NCBI GenBank assembly: GCA_017544545.1
Contig: JAFYDY010000073.1
Span: 1-35,976 of the forward strand
DNA: 35,976 nucleotides
Reading direction: 5' to 3'
DNA from: a bacterium
GTDB lineage: Bacteria > Cyanobacteriota > Vampirovibrionia > Gastranaerophilales > Gastranaerophilaceae
In this document: positions 6,603 through 14,108 of the stretch, piece by piece
How the letters are laid out: every line of letters starts with the position of its first letter
Numbering within the stretch: position 1 is the first letter of the stretch
Program-made: the position numbers and the translations under genes
Notes under the pieces: generated by a model
Seen by the model: the letters and a program-made list of their open reading frames with translations, nothing else
Database searches by the model: none
What the model was told of the DNA's origin: nothing

Positions 6603-9254
6603 ATGAAAGGTTTAAAAGTTTTTGTTTTAATTGCTGTCTCTACAGTCGCCGGATTGTATCTGTTCTGGTGTTTCGGCCTTGGCAGAGTGTTGAATTCTGC
6701 TGAAATGATCAGTAAGTACGAAAAAATTATTTCTGAAAAAACAGGGATAGAGGTTAATATTGAAAACTTTAAATTTGACCCTGTACCTGATTTATCCTTC
6801 AGGGTGCAGGTTGGGGAAATATCGTCTGCAGGTGAAGAAATAAGTATTAATAACTTAAAATACCATTCCCGGGTTTTATCTTTTAAACCGCGTTCAATCG
6901 ATGCAAAGAGGGTGTACTTTGACTATGCAAAGGCAAAGAATTTTCTTCCAACTGATGATAAAAAGAATAAAAATTTTGACATAAATTCTCTGCCGTTTCC
7001 GGAAATCAATATTGATGAAATATTTGTAAAACTTGATGAAAAAAACTCAATTCAGGTATATGATATCGTTTCAAAGAAAAACAGATCCAAAATTATCTGC
7101 AAATTTGTAGCAAAGATATTATCGCCATATTTTAGTAATCCTGTATATGTCGGTAAAACCGGCAATCTTGCCTACCATAACAATATAATGTTTAATAATT
7201 TGGCGATAGAAACAGGCAATTCTGTTGTTTACCTGAATGATGATATAACCAAATTGCACATAACGGGCGAAAATCTTTCTGTGCCGGAGTTGGAACGGGC
7301 ATTTTTATCCTATTACAAAGTGAAGAAAAACGGAAAACGAAATTTTATAGAGAATTTTACAGATTTTAAAGGTAATCTTGATGTTGATGTAGTGTTAAGC
7401 AAGAAGGGTTTTGACGGAAAATGTGTTGCTCGCAATCTCGGAGCCGATTTTTCAAAATTCAAAATTCCTGTTTATTTGCCCAAAGTTATATTCAACTTTA
7501 AGGAGCGTGAAATAAGTGCAAAAACAAAAGGGCTTTTGGGCCCCGAACCCGTATATACTAATGTCCTTATAGAAGGTGTTGCGACAAAAGATTTGCACGT
7601 AACAGGTAATGTGAAATCAACATTAACAAACAACTTTGCTCAAAAATATTTTCCCCCTGTAAAAATATCGGGAAAGGCTGATGCTTCGGTAAAATACGAG
7701 GTTAAAGATGAGATAGTCAGTGTTATTTATAAACTTGTAGTCGGCAAAAATTCAAACCTTATATCAAAGTACGGCAGTCTTGATTTGACGGATAAAGTTC
7801 GTTTAATTCGTGCGCATACCCTGAAAATAGGGGAAAAGATATATTTGAAAAAATATAATTATTCGATATCAAATAACGGCTCTGATTTTGTTGAGCTGCT
7901 GGGGGGAACCGGTTTGTTTGAAAAGATTTCGGGACATTACAGGCCGGTAAAAGCCACAGTTAAAACAATAGGTGATATACAAATATTGGTAATTCGTTCT
8001 TTCATAGAAGATTATTTGGATACCGGAAGATTTAATGCAGACATAAATTTTAATTTCTTAACAAAGACTCTTTCCGGAACTCTTAATTTGTATGATATCC
8101 GTCGTAATGATTTTATGTTTTTGAAGCGTGTGAGTGCAAAATCGACCGGGGACAAAATTATGTTAAATTCCGAAGGAACATTCTTTGATTCCCCAATAAC
8201 CTTTAATTTTGATGCCGACAGCAATTTTAAAAAGGGACTTGTTGTTGAAAATATTGATATACATCTGAATCGATTCAAGGTAAAACGTGGACATATAGAT
8301 TCTGTAAAAAATGAAATTAATGAAAAAAAGAATAAATATATGTCAATACGCCCGCGTAAGCGAACAAGTGATTATCCGATTGAGGTGAAAAACGGCAGAA
8401 TTGTTGTTGATGAGATTACCCATTCAAAATTTAATTTGCATAATATTGCCTTGTATGGCAGGATGAAGGACAAAGTTGTAGATTTTACTTTGCCGGAAAC
8501 GGAGTATGCAAAAGGGGTATTGAGTGCCGTCGGAAAATACAATGTTGAAAATCACTCCTCTGATATAAATTTTCTGGCATCTGATATAGATTCAAATGAA
8601 GTTGTAACAAATATTTTTAATTTGCCGGATCAGTTTCAGGGCTCTGCGTATGCGACCTTGCACCTGATTACAAAAAACAAGTTAAATGATATTAAGGCTT
8701 CGGCAACTTTCGCTATAGAAGACGGATTTTTACCAAAATTGGGCTCAAGAGAATTTGTATTAAACAGACCAAGCAAATTTAAAAAAGCTTTATTCTTTGT
8801 GAATAAGCCTATAAAATTTACGCTTTCAAAGATATGCAATATTGATTTTTCAAAGCCGAATGTATTCTATTCCAACTTGAGAGGGGCTTTTAATCTTGAT
8901 AATGAAAATGTTAAGGACGTAAAAATATTCTCGGAAAGCGATAATCTGTCAATGTTTATTGAAGGGAATTATAATGTTGATTCCCAAATCGGACATTTGG
9001 TAATATGGGGAAAACGTAATAAAGTTGCCGATAGACGTATAAAAATATTTAATATACCTTTGGGGTTAATATATAAAGTCCTGTTCAGAGTGGAAAGATC
9101 TGCCGATACATATGAAGATAAGGTGGATCAGATTCCTCCGATAAAGGCGGAACCGTATGAGATTTCAATCTTCAGAGTTAATGCAGACGGCAACTTAAAC
9201 TCTAACGACATTAAGCTGCAGTTCAAAGATATACGAAGCGGAGACAAAAAATAA
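6603..9254 (+). CDS. AsmA/YhdP-like inner-membrane-anchored protein
   Basis: 883 residues. One N-terminal membrane segment (about 5-27) is followed by a long beta-rich periplasmic region. Residues 30-110 show the AsmA-type opening: a helix, then E-K-T-G-I-E-V-N-I-E-N-F-K-F-D-P-V-P, then beta strands. The C-terminal third has the repetitive beta pattern of the AsmA-like/DUF3971 group. Such proteins form long hydrophobic grooves that are thought to carry phospholipid between inner and outer membranes. The ATG has no visible Shine-Dalgarno, and TAAAAT at 6591-6596 lies six bases upstream, so the mRNA may be leaderless; the -35 is poor. It follows the 583-residue gene by 40 bp and ends 2 bp from the convergent TPR gene with no terminator between. 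Confidence 0.8.
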   Translation: MKGLKVFVLIAVSTVAGLYLFWCFGLGRVLNSAEMISKYEKIISEKTGIEVNIENFKFDPVPDLSFRVQVGEISSAGEEISINNLKYHSRVLSFKPRSIDAKRVYFDYAKAKNFLPTDDKKNKNFDINSLPFPEINIDEIFVKLDEKNSIQVYDIVSKKNRSKIICKFVAKILSPYFSNPVYVGKTGNLAYHNNIMFNNLAIETGNSVVYLNDDITKLHITGENLSVPELERAFLSYYKVKKNGKRNFIENFTDFKGNLDVDVVLSKKGFDGKCVARNLGADFSKFKIPVYLPKVIFNFKEREISAKTKGLLGPEPVYTNVLIEGVATKDLHVTGNVKSTLTNNFAQKYFPPVKISGKADASVKYEVKDEIVSVIYKLVVGKNSNLISKYGSLDLTDKVRLIRAHTLKIGEKIYLKKYNYSISNNGSDFVELLGGTGLFEKISGHYRPVKATVKTIGDIQILVIRSFIEDYLDTGRFNADINFNFLTKTLSGTLNLYDIRRNDFMFLKRVSAKSTGDKIMLNSEGTFFDSPITFNFDADSNFKKGLVVENIDIHLNRFKVKRGHIDSVKNEINEKKNKYMSIRPRKRTSDYPIEVKNGRIVVDEITHSKFNLHNIALYGRMKDKVVDFTLPETEYAKGVLSAVGKYNVENHSSDINFLASDIDSNEVVTNIFNLPDQFQGSAYATLHLITKNKLNDIKASATFAIEDGFLPKLGSREFVLNRPSKFKKALFFVNKPIKFTLSKICNIDFSKPNVFYSNLRGAFNLDNENVKDVKIFSESDNLSMFIEGNYNVDSQIGHLVIWGKRNKVADRRIKIFNIPLGLIYKVLFRVERSADTYEDKVDQIPPIKAEPYEISIFRVNADGNLNSNDIKLQFKDIRSGDKK

Positions 9255-9256
9255 AA

Positions 9257-10345
9257 CTATTCAAGGTTGTCTATAATTAGCATTGGCTCCGGGATAACGT
9301 AATCTATTGCTTCCTCAGAAGAGATTCCTGAGCTTTCTATATCAGCAGTTGATTCTTTTTCTTTGCCAAGTTTATGGTATGTTTGGGAACGTTCAAAATA
9401 AAGTCTGTCTCTCAGCAAAAATACGTGGTCATCTTCAGCCTTGGAGATAAGTTCATTATATATCTCAAGGGCTTCTTCATATTTGCCTATATTATATAAA
9501 AATTGTGCTTTATCCCATTTGAATTTATCTTTTTCTTCTTCGTTGTTGGCCTTGCGGATTTCACGGTTAAAATCTTTTATTGCACTATCGTAGTCTTTCT
9601 CAATGTATTTTATATAGATTTTATTATCAAAGTTTGTCATATTAAAGCCGTCTGCCCCAAGTTTGTATGCCTTGTCAAAGTCTTTTACGGCATCTTTGTT
9701 ATTCCCGAGTTTAAAATTTGCGTATCCGCGCATTGTGTACCATTCCTGTGCAATTGGGAATAGTTTTGCCCACAGGGTTGTGTATTTAATGACTTCATTG
9801 TACCTTTCGCTTTTCAGTAGTCTTTGGGCAATACTGAAGGGTGATATAAACATGAAGCTAATTATTATTAACAGTGCAACTATAAGTACTTTTGCAAGTT
9901 CAACCTTGAAGATATTATAGTACTTTTTATCAACCTCATCCTGAGTTACAAATTTGCTTCTTTCAAACTCTCCAAATTTTTTCTTAATTCGTTTTTCAAA
10001 GATTTTTGCGGAAATATATGTTATTATTTGGCTGACAACAATCATGATAAAAATCAGTATTACTGCATTGATATACCACTTGTTGTTCACAAGTATTTGA
10101 AATTGCGGGAAAATTGCTTCATAAAGTAAATATATGAATAACAAACAGATGAAAACAGAAGAAATCCTTTTATGACGCTTTATTTGTTTCCATACAACCG
10201 AAATCTCATCAGGTTCAAATTCTTTGTTGAACTTATAACCGGATGAAACGTTGCTGAGCGATTTTATTGTTGTCTTGCCCTCACTTATGGTATAAAAGTT
10301 CATCGGAGTACTGTTATACATAAGGCGCAGTATGTACTTTATCAT
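9257..10345 (-). CDS. Multi-pass membrane protein with TPR domain
   Basis: 362 residues from the ATG at 10345, chosen over an in-frame ATG at 10399 because an AAGGGA ribosome site precedes it and a likely -10 (TATATT on the minus strand, 10373-10368) lies between the two starts. A soluble N-terminal part of about 60 residues is followed by three predicted membrane segments, roughly residues 63-85, 95-120 and 155-180, and then a C-terminal TPR array (about 190-340) with helix-turn-helix pairs such as the WYTMRGYANFKLGN block. It probably recruits partners to the membrane; which side the TPRs face cannot be decided. Divergent from the PAP2 gene, convergent with the AsmA-like gene. Function is otherwise unknown. 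Confidence 0.8.
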   Translation of the reverse strand: MIKYILRLMYNSTPMNFYTISEGKTTIKSLSNVSSGYKFNKEFEPDEISVVWKQIKRHKRISSVFICLLFIYLLYEAIFPQFQILVNNKWYINAVILIFIMIVVSQIITYISAKIFEKRIKKKFGEFERSKFVTQDEVDKKYYNIFKVELAKVLIVALLIIISFMFISPFSIAQRLLKSERYNEVIKYTTLWAKLFPIAQEWYTMRGYANFKLGNNKDAVKDFDKAYKLGADGFNMTNFDNKIYIKYIEKDYDSAIKDFNREIRKANNEEEKDKFKWDKAQFLYNIGKYEEALEIYNELISKAEDDHVFLLRDRLYFERSQTYHKLGKEKESTADIESSGISSEEAIDYVIPEPMLIIDNLE

Positions 10346-10481
10346 TAAACGTAATTCCCTTGCTTGTAATATAACACACAAAATAAATTTTAAAAACAAG
10401 ATTTATTTGTAAATTTTTATATCTTTCAAAGCAGATATCTAAAAACATTGTTTTATGGGACAATTATCCCTTAATATTCTG

Positions 10482-10510
10482 TTACATCAAATATGAAAAT
10501 TTTATGATAT
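10482..10510 (+). promoter_or_regulatory. Promoter for the PAP2 gene
   Basis: TTACAT (10482-10487) and TGATAT (10505-10510) are separated by 17 bases, about 33 bp before the ATG at 10543. A small inverted repeat (GGGA 10457-10460, TCCC 10467-10470) lies just upstream between the two divergent genes and could be an operator, though it is short. Confidence 0.45.
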
Positions 10511-10542
10511 TCTAAGTATGTTATTTCAAGTTGAGGGAGATT

Positions 10543-11520
10543 ATGAGTATTGATTTTTTGACAAGCGGAAGCTGGTTTGGTTCACAGATAGATTTTCTTT
10601 TATTTTTGCAGAATATAAGGCTGCATCTTGGCCCGGTTTTTGACAAGTTGTTTATGTCTATAACTTTTTTGGGCGAATTATTTGTGCCTACGTTTATAAT
10701 GTGTGTAATATATTGGTGCTTTGATTTTTGTGCAGGAGTTTTTCTGTTTTCGCTAAATTCTTCGGTAATGCTGACGGCACTGTTGTTAAAATGCATCTTC
10801 TGTGTGAAAAGACCGTGGATTTTGAGTGATAAAATCAAACCTGTAAAAGCTGCATTCGGTGGAGCAGGCGGATATTCATTCCCAAGCGGGCACACTTCCA
10901 TGGCAGCATCTTCTTTTGGAGGTATGGCGTATTTATTCCGTAAAAATAAAACGGTGCTCTGGTCACTTGTACTTCTGATTTTGTTTGTAGGATTCTCAAG
11001 AATGTATCTTGGAGTGCACACTCCGCAAGATGTTTTGACGGGGCTAATTCTTTCTGTAATATTTATATTTGCACTCAGCAAGCTTATAGATTTTTGTGAA
11101 AAAGATAAAAATCGGTATTTGTATTCACTTGCGGTATTTGATATCGTGCTTGCAATTATTCTGTTTATAATACTTTACAAGAGTTACCCGCTGGATTATG
11201 TGAACGGAAAACTTTTGGTAAATCCGCTGCATGCAAAATATATAGCTGTTGTGTATTCAAGCTGGCTTGCAGGGCTAATCAACGGTGCGTACCTTTGTGC
11301 CAGGTTCTTTAGATTTGATCCGAAAGCCGGTTCTGTATTATCAAAGATTTTAAGATCGGTCATCGGCGGAATAATTTTATACATATGTCTGCGGATTGCA
11401 CAAATATATTTCTTTGAAAGTATTGCTGACTTCAAGCTGACGTTTGCGTGCATGTTCTCTGTCGGATTTTTTGCAACGGCAATTTATCCGTACATATTTA
11501 CAAAATTTTCGTCAAAATAA
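10543..11520 (+). CDS. PAP2-family membrane phosphatase
   Basis: 325 residues from the ATG at 10543, which has an AGGGAG site; an in-frame TTG twelve bases upstream overlaps that site and is rejected. All three PAP2 signature parts are present: K83 with R90-P91, P-S-G-H117 after Y-S-F, and S-R153 with H159 and D163 in the L-G-V-H-T-P-Q-D stretch. There are several membrane segments, including four or so after the catalytic part. The family removes phosphate from lipid phosphates or pyrophosphates such as undecaprenyl pyrophosphate or phosphatidylglycerophosphate, with the active site at the outer face of the inner membrane. The exact lipid cannot be told. An envelope role fits the AsmA-like and TolC-like neighbours. 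Confidence 0.92.
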   Translation: MSIDFLTSGSWFGSQIDFLLFLQNIRLHLGPVFDKLFMSITFLGELFVPTFIMCVIYWCFDFCAGVFLFSLNSSVMLTALLLKCIFCVKRPWILSDKIKPVKAAFGGAGGYSFPSGHTSMAASSFGGMAYLFRKNKTVLWSLVLLILFVGFSRMYLGVHTPQDVLTGLILSVIFIFALSKLIDFCEKDKNRYLYSLAVFDIVLAIILFIILYKSYPLDYVNGKLLVNPLHAKYIAVVYSSWLAGLINGAYLCARFFRFDPKAGSVLSKILRSVIGGIILYICLRIAQIYFFESIADFKLTFACMFSVGFFATAIYPYIFTKFSSK

Positions 11521-11530
11521 TATTTTGTTT

Positions 11531-11558
11531 TATAATGTAGGTGTTAAGAAATAAGGAG
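11531..11558 (+). promoter_or_regulatory. -10 element and ribosome site for the M48-like gene
   Basis: A perfect TATAAT (11531-11536) lies 11 bp after the PAP2 stop and AAGGAG (11553-11558) precedes the ATG at 11568. The -35 at the right distance (TTCGTC, 11508-11513) is poor. This suggests the gene has its own promoter inside the tail of the PAP2 gene. Confidence 0.5.
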
Positions 11559-11567
11559 AAAATTAGT

Positions 11568-12374
11568 ATGAAAAAAGTTTTATTATCACTTTTTATCGCA
11601 GTATCACTTGTTATTCCCGCAAGTGCAGCATACAATCCTTCAGACAGAGTTAGTACTGTTGGAAATGCGATGATGACTAAAAGCGGAATTCCCACAACAA
11701 ATGTGAAATTTATGGTTGTTTCAGGTTCTGTTGATAATTCAAATTATGTTACTAACAGAGTTGTGAATGTTTCAACAAACGAACTTGCATTCGCGGGTAA
11801 TGATAACGAAGTAGCAGCAGTTGTAGGTAATGAGCTCGGTCATATTATCGCAGGCCATGCTTCAAAGGGTAAAGTTGTTCAATTACTTCAGGCTGCAGCA
11901 GTTACGGATACAGCTTTTGAAACAAATGCAGCTGCATCAACTATTTCAACAAATTATACAAATATGAAGCAACAAAAAGAAGCTGATTTGGTTGCTGTTG
12001 ATTTGATGGTAAATGCAGGTTATAATCCGTTAGCATTGATTGTTGTATTGACAAAACAAACCGGTACATATTGGGAAACAATATTGGGACAACCGGCAAA
12101 TGCTGAAAGAGCATTGAACGTATTCAATTATGTAAGTTATGCTTATCCTGCAAAAGTTAAAGCAGGTTATGGCTGCAACGAATACAGAAATTTCCTTACA
12201 TATGCTGATTCAATTATTTCTTTGAGAAATCAAAGCAAAAAGCTTGAAAAAAGAAATACTAAAACACAGGCAAAAAATAAGAAAAATGTAGCAAATAAAA
12301 TTGCGAAATTCAAAGTTCGCGGCGGAATAAGCGGTTGGGATGCAGCTTATGGCTTGCTGAACGGTGCTCAATAA
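11568..12374 (+). CDS. Secreted M48-like protein lacking the first zinc His
   Basis: 268 residues from the ATG at 11568 (AAGGAG nine bases upstream). A clear signal peptide ends near S-A-A-Y (residue 21). Residues 76-145 match the catalytic core of M48 (Ste24/BepA/HtpX-type) zinc peptidases: E-V-A-A-V-V-G, then N88-E-L-G-H92 where the family has H-E-x-x-H, then H97, then K-E138-A-D140 with L-M-V-N-A-G-Y-N-P. The codon for residue 88 is AAT, read directly. Loss of the first His should weaken or abolish zinc binding, so it may be a pseudo-protease or use a different ligand. The C-terminus is Lys-rich, then G-G-I-S-G-W-D. A terminator follows, so it is probably monocistronic. Confidence 0.85.
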   Translation: MKKVLLSLFIAVSLVIPASAAYNPSDRVSTVGNAMMTKSGIPTTNVKFMVVSGSVDNSNYVTNRVVNVSTNELAFAGNDNEVAAVVGNELGHIIAGHASKGKVVQLLQAAAVTDTAFETNAAASTISTNYTNMKQQKEADLVAVDLMVNAGYNPLALIVVLTKQTGTYWETILGQPANAERALNVFNYVSYAYPAKVKAGYGCNEYRNFLTYADSIISLRNQSKKLEKRNTKTQAKNKKNVANKIAKFKVRGGISGWDAAYGLLNGAQ

Positions 12375-12395
12375 CTTACGGCAACACAGAATTAC

Positions 12396-12427
12396 AAAAG
12401 CAACTCTCATGTGGAGTTGCTTTTTTG
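12396..12427 (+). terminator. Intrinsic terminator after the M48-like gene
   Basis: GCAACTC (12400-12406) and GAGTTGC (12414-12420) form a 7-bp stem with a 7-base loop, flanked by AAAA before and TTTTTT after (12421-12426). It lies 22 bp after the stop codon. Confidence 0.85.
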
Positions 12428-12430
12428 TAT

Positions 12431-12454
12431 TATAATTTTGTCAATATAAGGAAG
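12431..12454 (+). promoter_or_regulatory. -10 element and ribosome site for the 515-residue TPR gene
   Basis: TATAAT at 12431-12436 directly follows the T run of the previous terminator, and AGGAAG (about 12449-12454) lies seven bases before a TTG codon at 12461. These two features fix the start of the next gene and exclude longer in-frame readings that would run back through the terminator. No good -35 is seen. Confidence 0.5.
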
Positions 12455-12460
12455 AGTATT

Positions 12461-14008
12461 TTGTCAGGCAATAAAGTTGTAAAATTTCAAAAACCGAAGA
12501 AAATTGATGAACTTTCAATGAAAAGAGGTTTTGCTCTATATAGTGAAGGTGCGTGCTTTGACGGACAAAATAAAGACAAATTGGCTCTGGAAAAATATTT
12601 GCTTGCAGAAAAAACCGGTTATGAGGCTTCGGATTTATATGCCTCAATCGCACGAATTTACAATGTATTTGAGGATTATGAAAAGGCAAAACAATATGCC
12701 CAAAAAGCCATTGACATTGACGAAGAATATGATTATCCGTATTACCTTTTGGGTGGTGCATATTATGAACAGGGTGATTACGCAACTTCTCTCAAAAATT
12801 ACTTACTCGCCGAAAAATATGGTCTTGATTACAGCGTCGTAATGTATCGTGATATTTCGGATGTTTATAATAAAGTTGAGCCGGAAAATATTATAAAACA
12901 ACTTGAATATGCAACAAAAGCAATTAAACTGGATCCGGAGGATTCGTATTCGTATTATTGGAAGGGCTGGATTTATTTTAAACATGACGAATATAAACAG
13001 GCACGAAAATATTATGAAAAAGCTGAGCAAATGGGATATTACTCCTTCAGTTTTTATTATGAAATATCTTACATTTATACAATGGTTGGAGATTTGAAAA
13101 AAGCTTTGGCATATGCAAACAAGTGTATCTTTATAGATAAAGACGATTCTTTGGGGTATTACAGAAAGGGCTGGGCATATTATAATGTCGGGGAATACAA
13201 GAAAGCAAAACCGTTATTCCTTACAGCCGAAGAGAAAAAGTGCGAATATGCCGATATGTACACCTGTTTGGGTTATATCTATCAGCTTGAAAACGATTTT
13301 GAAAAAGCAAAAACATATTGTGAAACGGCAACGAAATATGACAAGAAGGATCCTGACGGGTTCTCTCAGCTCGGAAATATATATGCAGCATTGAAATCAG
13401 ATTACAAAACTGCCGTAAAATATTATAAAAAAGCATATAAAGTCGGCAGCAACTTTAATGAATTTTTTTATCTGAATTACGGCATGCTTTATTACATGCT
13501 TAATCAAAATTGTATGGCGTTAAAAATATTAAATCAGGGACTTGAAAAATATCCGAACGATTACAATCTCAGGGCTTCTGTTATTGCCGTACTGCAGGTA
13601 AAAAAAGAGTATGATAAGTCTTATGACTTGACGCAGGAGCTTATAAAACTTGAACCGGAAAATGTGTGGAATAACTACAACTTGGCTCTTTGCTATTATA
13701 ACAGGAAAGTAAAAGACAGAGATTATGATAAAGTAATATCGCTTCTGGAAGATATAAAAAATGAAGAAGTATTGGTCAATGGCGGATGCTATGCAGTTTT
13801 AAGTTTTTCATATTTTCAAAAGAAAAATTATGAAAAATCCAGAGAGTATTATATAAAGTTTTTTGCAACAAATTATCTGGATGAATTCATGATAAAAAAC
13901 CAAAAAGAAATTAAACGTTACTATAAAAAACTGCTTAAAAAATTCCCGAATGACGAAGAATTAGTGGCAATAGCAATCAAGCGTCCGGACTTTAAAGTTG
14001 AGAAATAA
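12461..14008 (+). CDS. TPR-repeat protein, almost entirely repeats
   Basis: 515 residues starting at TTG 12461, chosen because the frame upstream runs through a terminator and promoter. There is no signal peptide, so the protein is probably cytoplasmic. From about residue 20 to the end it consists of roughly 13 TPR units of 34-36 residues, with conserved Tyr/Trp-rich faces (for example YYLLGGAYYEQGDY, SYYWKGWIYF, GYYRKGWAYYNVGEY). It has a high Lys/Tyr content. No catalytic domain is present. TPR solenoids of this kind usually bind partner proteins; the partner is not evident. The next gene has its own strong promoter at 14052. Confidence 0.85.
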   Translation: MSGNKVVKFQKPKKIDELSMKRGFALYSEGACFDGQNKDKLALEKYLLAEKTGYEASDLYASIARIYNVFEDYEKAKQYAQKAIDIDEEYDYPYYLLGGAYYEQGDYATSLKNYLLAEKYGLDYSVVMYRDISDVYNKVEPENIIKQLEYATKAIKLDPEDSYSYYWKGWIYFKHDEYKQARKYYEKAEQMGYYSFSFYYEISYIYTMVGDLKKALAYANKCIFIDKDDSLGYYRKGWAYYNVGEYKKAKPLFLTAEEKKCEYADMYTCLGYIYQLENDFEKAKTYCETATKYDKKDPDGFSQLGNIYAALKSDYKTAVKYYKKAYKVGSNFNEFFYLNYGMLYYMLNQNCMALKILNQGLEKYPNDYNLRASVIAVLQVKKEYDKSYDLTQELIKLEPENVWNNYNLALCYYNRKVKDRDYDKVISLLEDIKNEEVLVNGGCYAVLSFSYFQKKNYEKSREYYIKFFATNYLDEFMIKNQKEIKRYYKKLLKKFPNDEELVAIAIKRPDFKVEK

Positions 14009-14051
14009 TTCTTGTCTGTGGCTGTTGTCGTCAGATAATAGTTACGAGAAT

Positions 14052-14080
14052 TTGACAATAAAAATTTTTACTGTTATATT
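14052..14080 (+). promoter_or_regulatory. Strong sigma-70-type promoter for the TolC-like gene
   Basis: TTGACA (14052-14057), 17-base spacer, TATATT (14075-14080). This is the best consensus match in the window. The predicted start of transcription near 14087 leaves a short leader containing AGGGAG, which shows that the in-frame ATG at 13998 is not used. Confidence 0.8.
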
Positions 14081-14108
14081 ACTCAAAGAAGTTTTAGGGA
14101 GTAAGAAT

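Noticed and set aside
10346-10399. Longer N-terminus for the membrane TPR protein (ATG at 10399)
   Set aside because: A likely -10 lies inside this stretch and the ATG at 10345 has the better ribosome site.
10521-11081. 186-codon open frame on the minus strand opposite the PAP2 gene
   Set aside because: It is antisense to a gene with all PAP2 motifs, its translation is not protein-like for a family, and it has no ribosome site.
12335-12460. Longer N-terminus for the 515-residue TPR protein
   Set aside because: The extension overlaps the end of the M48-like gene and runs through a clear intrinsic terminator and a TATAAT. The TTG at 12461 has a good ribosome site.
13998-14108. Longer N-terminus for the TolC-like protein (ATG at 13998)
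   Set aside because: It would overlap the upstream gene, lie before a near-consensus promoter (14052-14080), and place the signal peptide 37 residues inside the protein.
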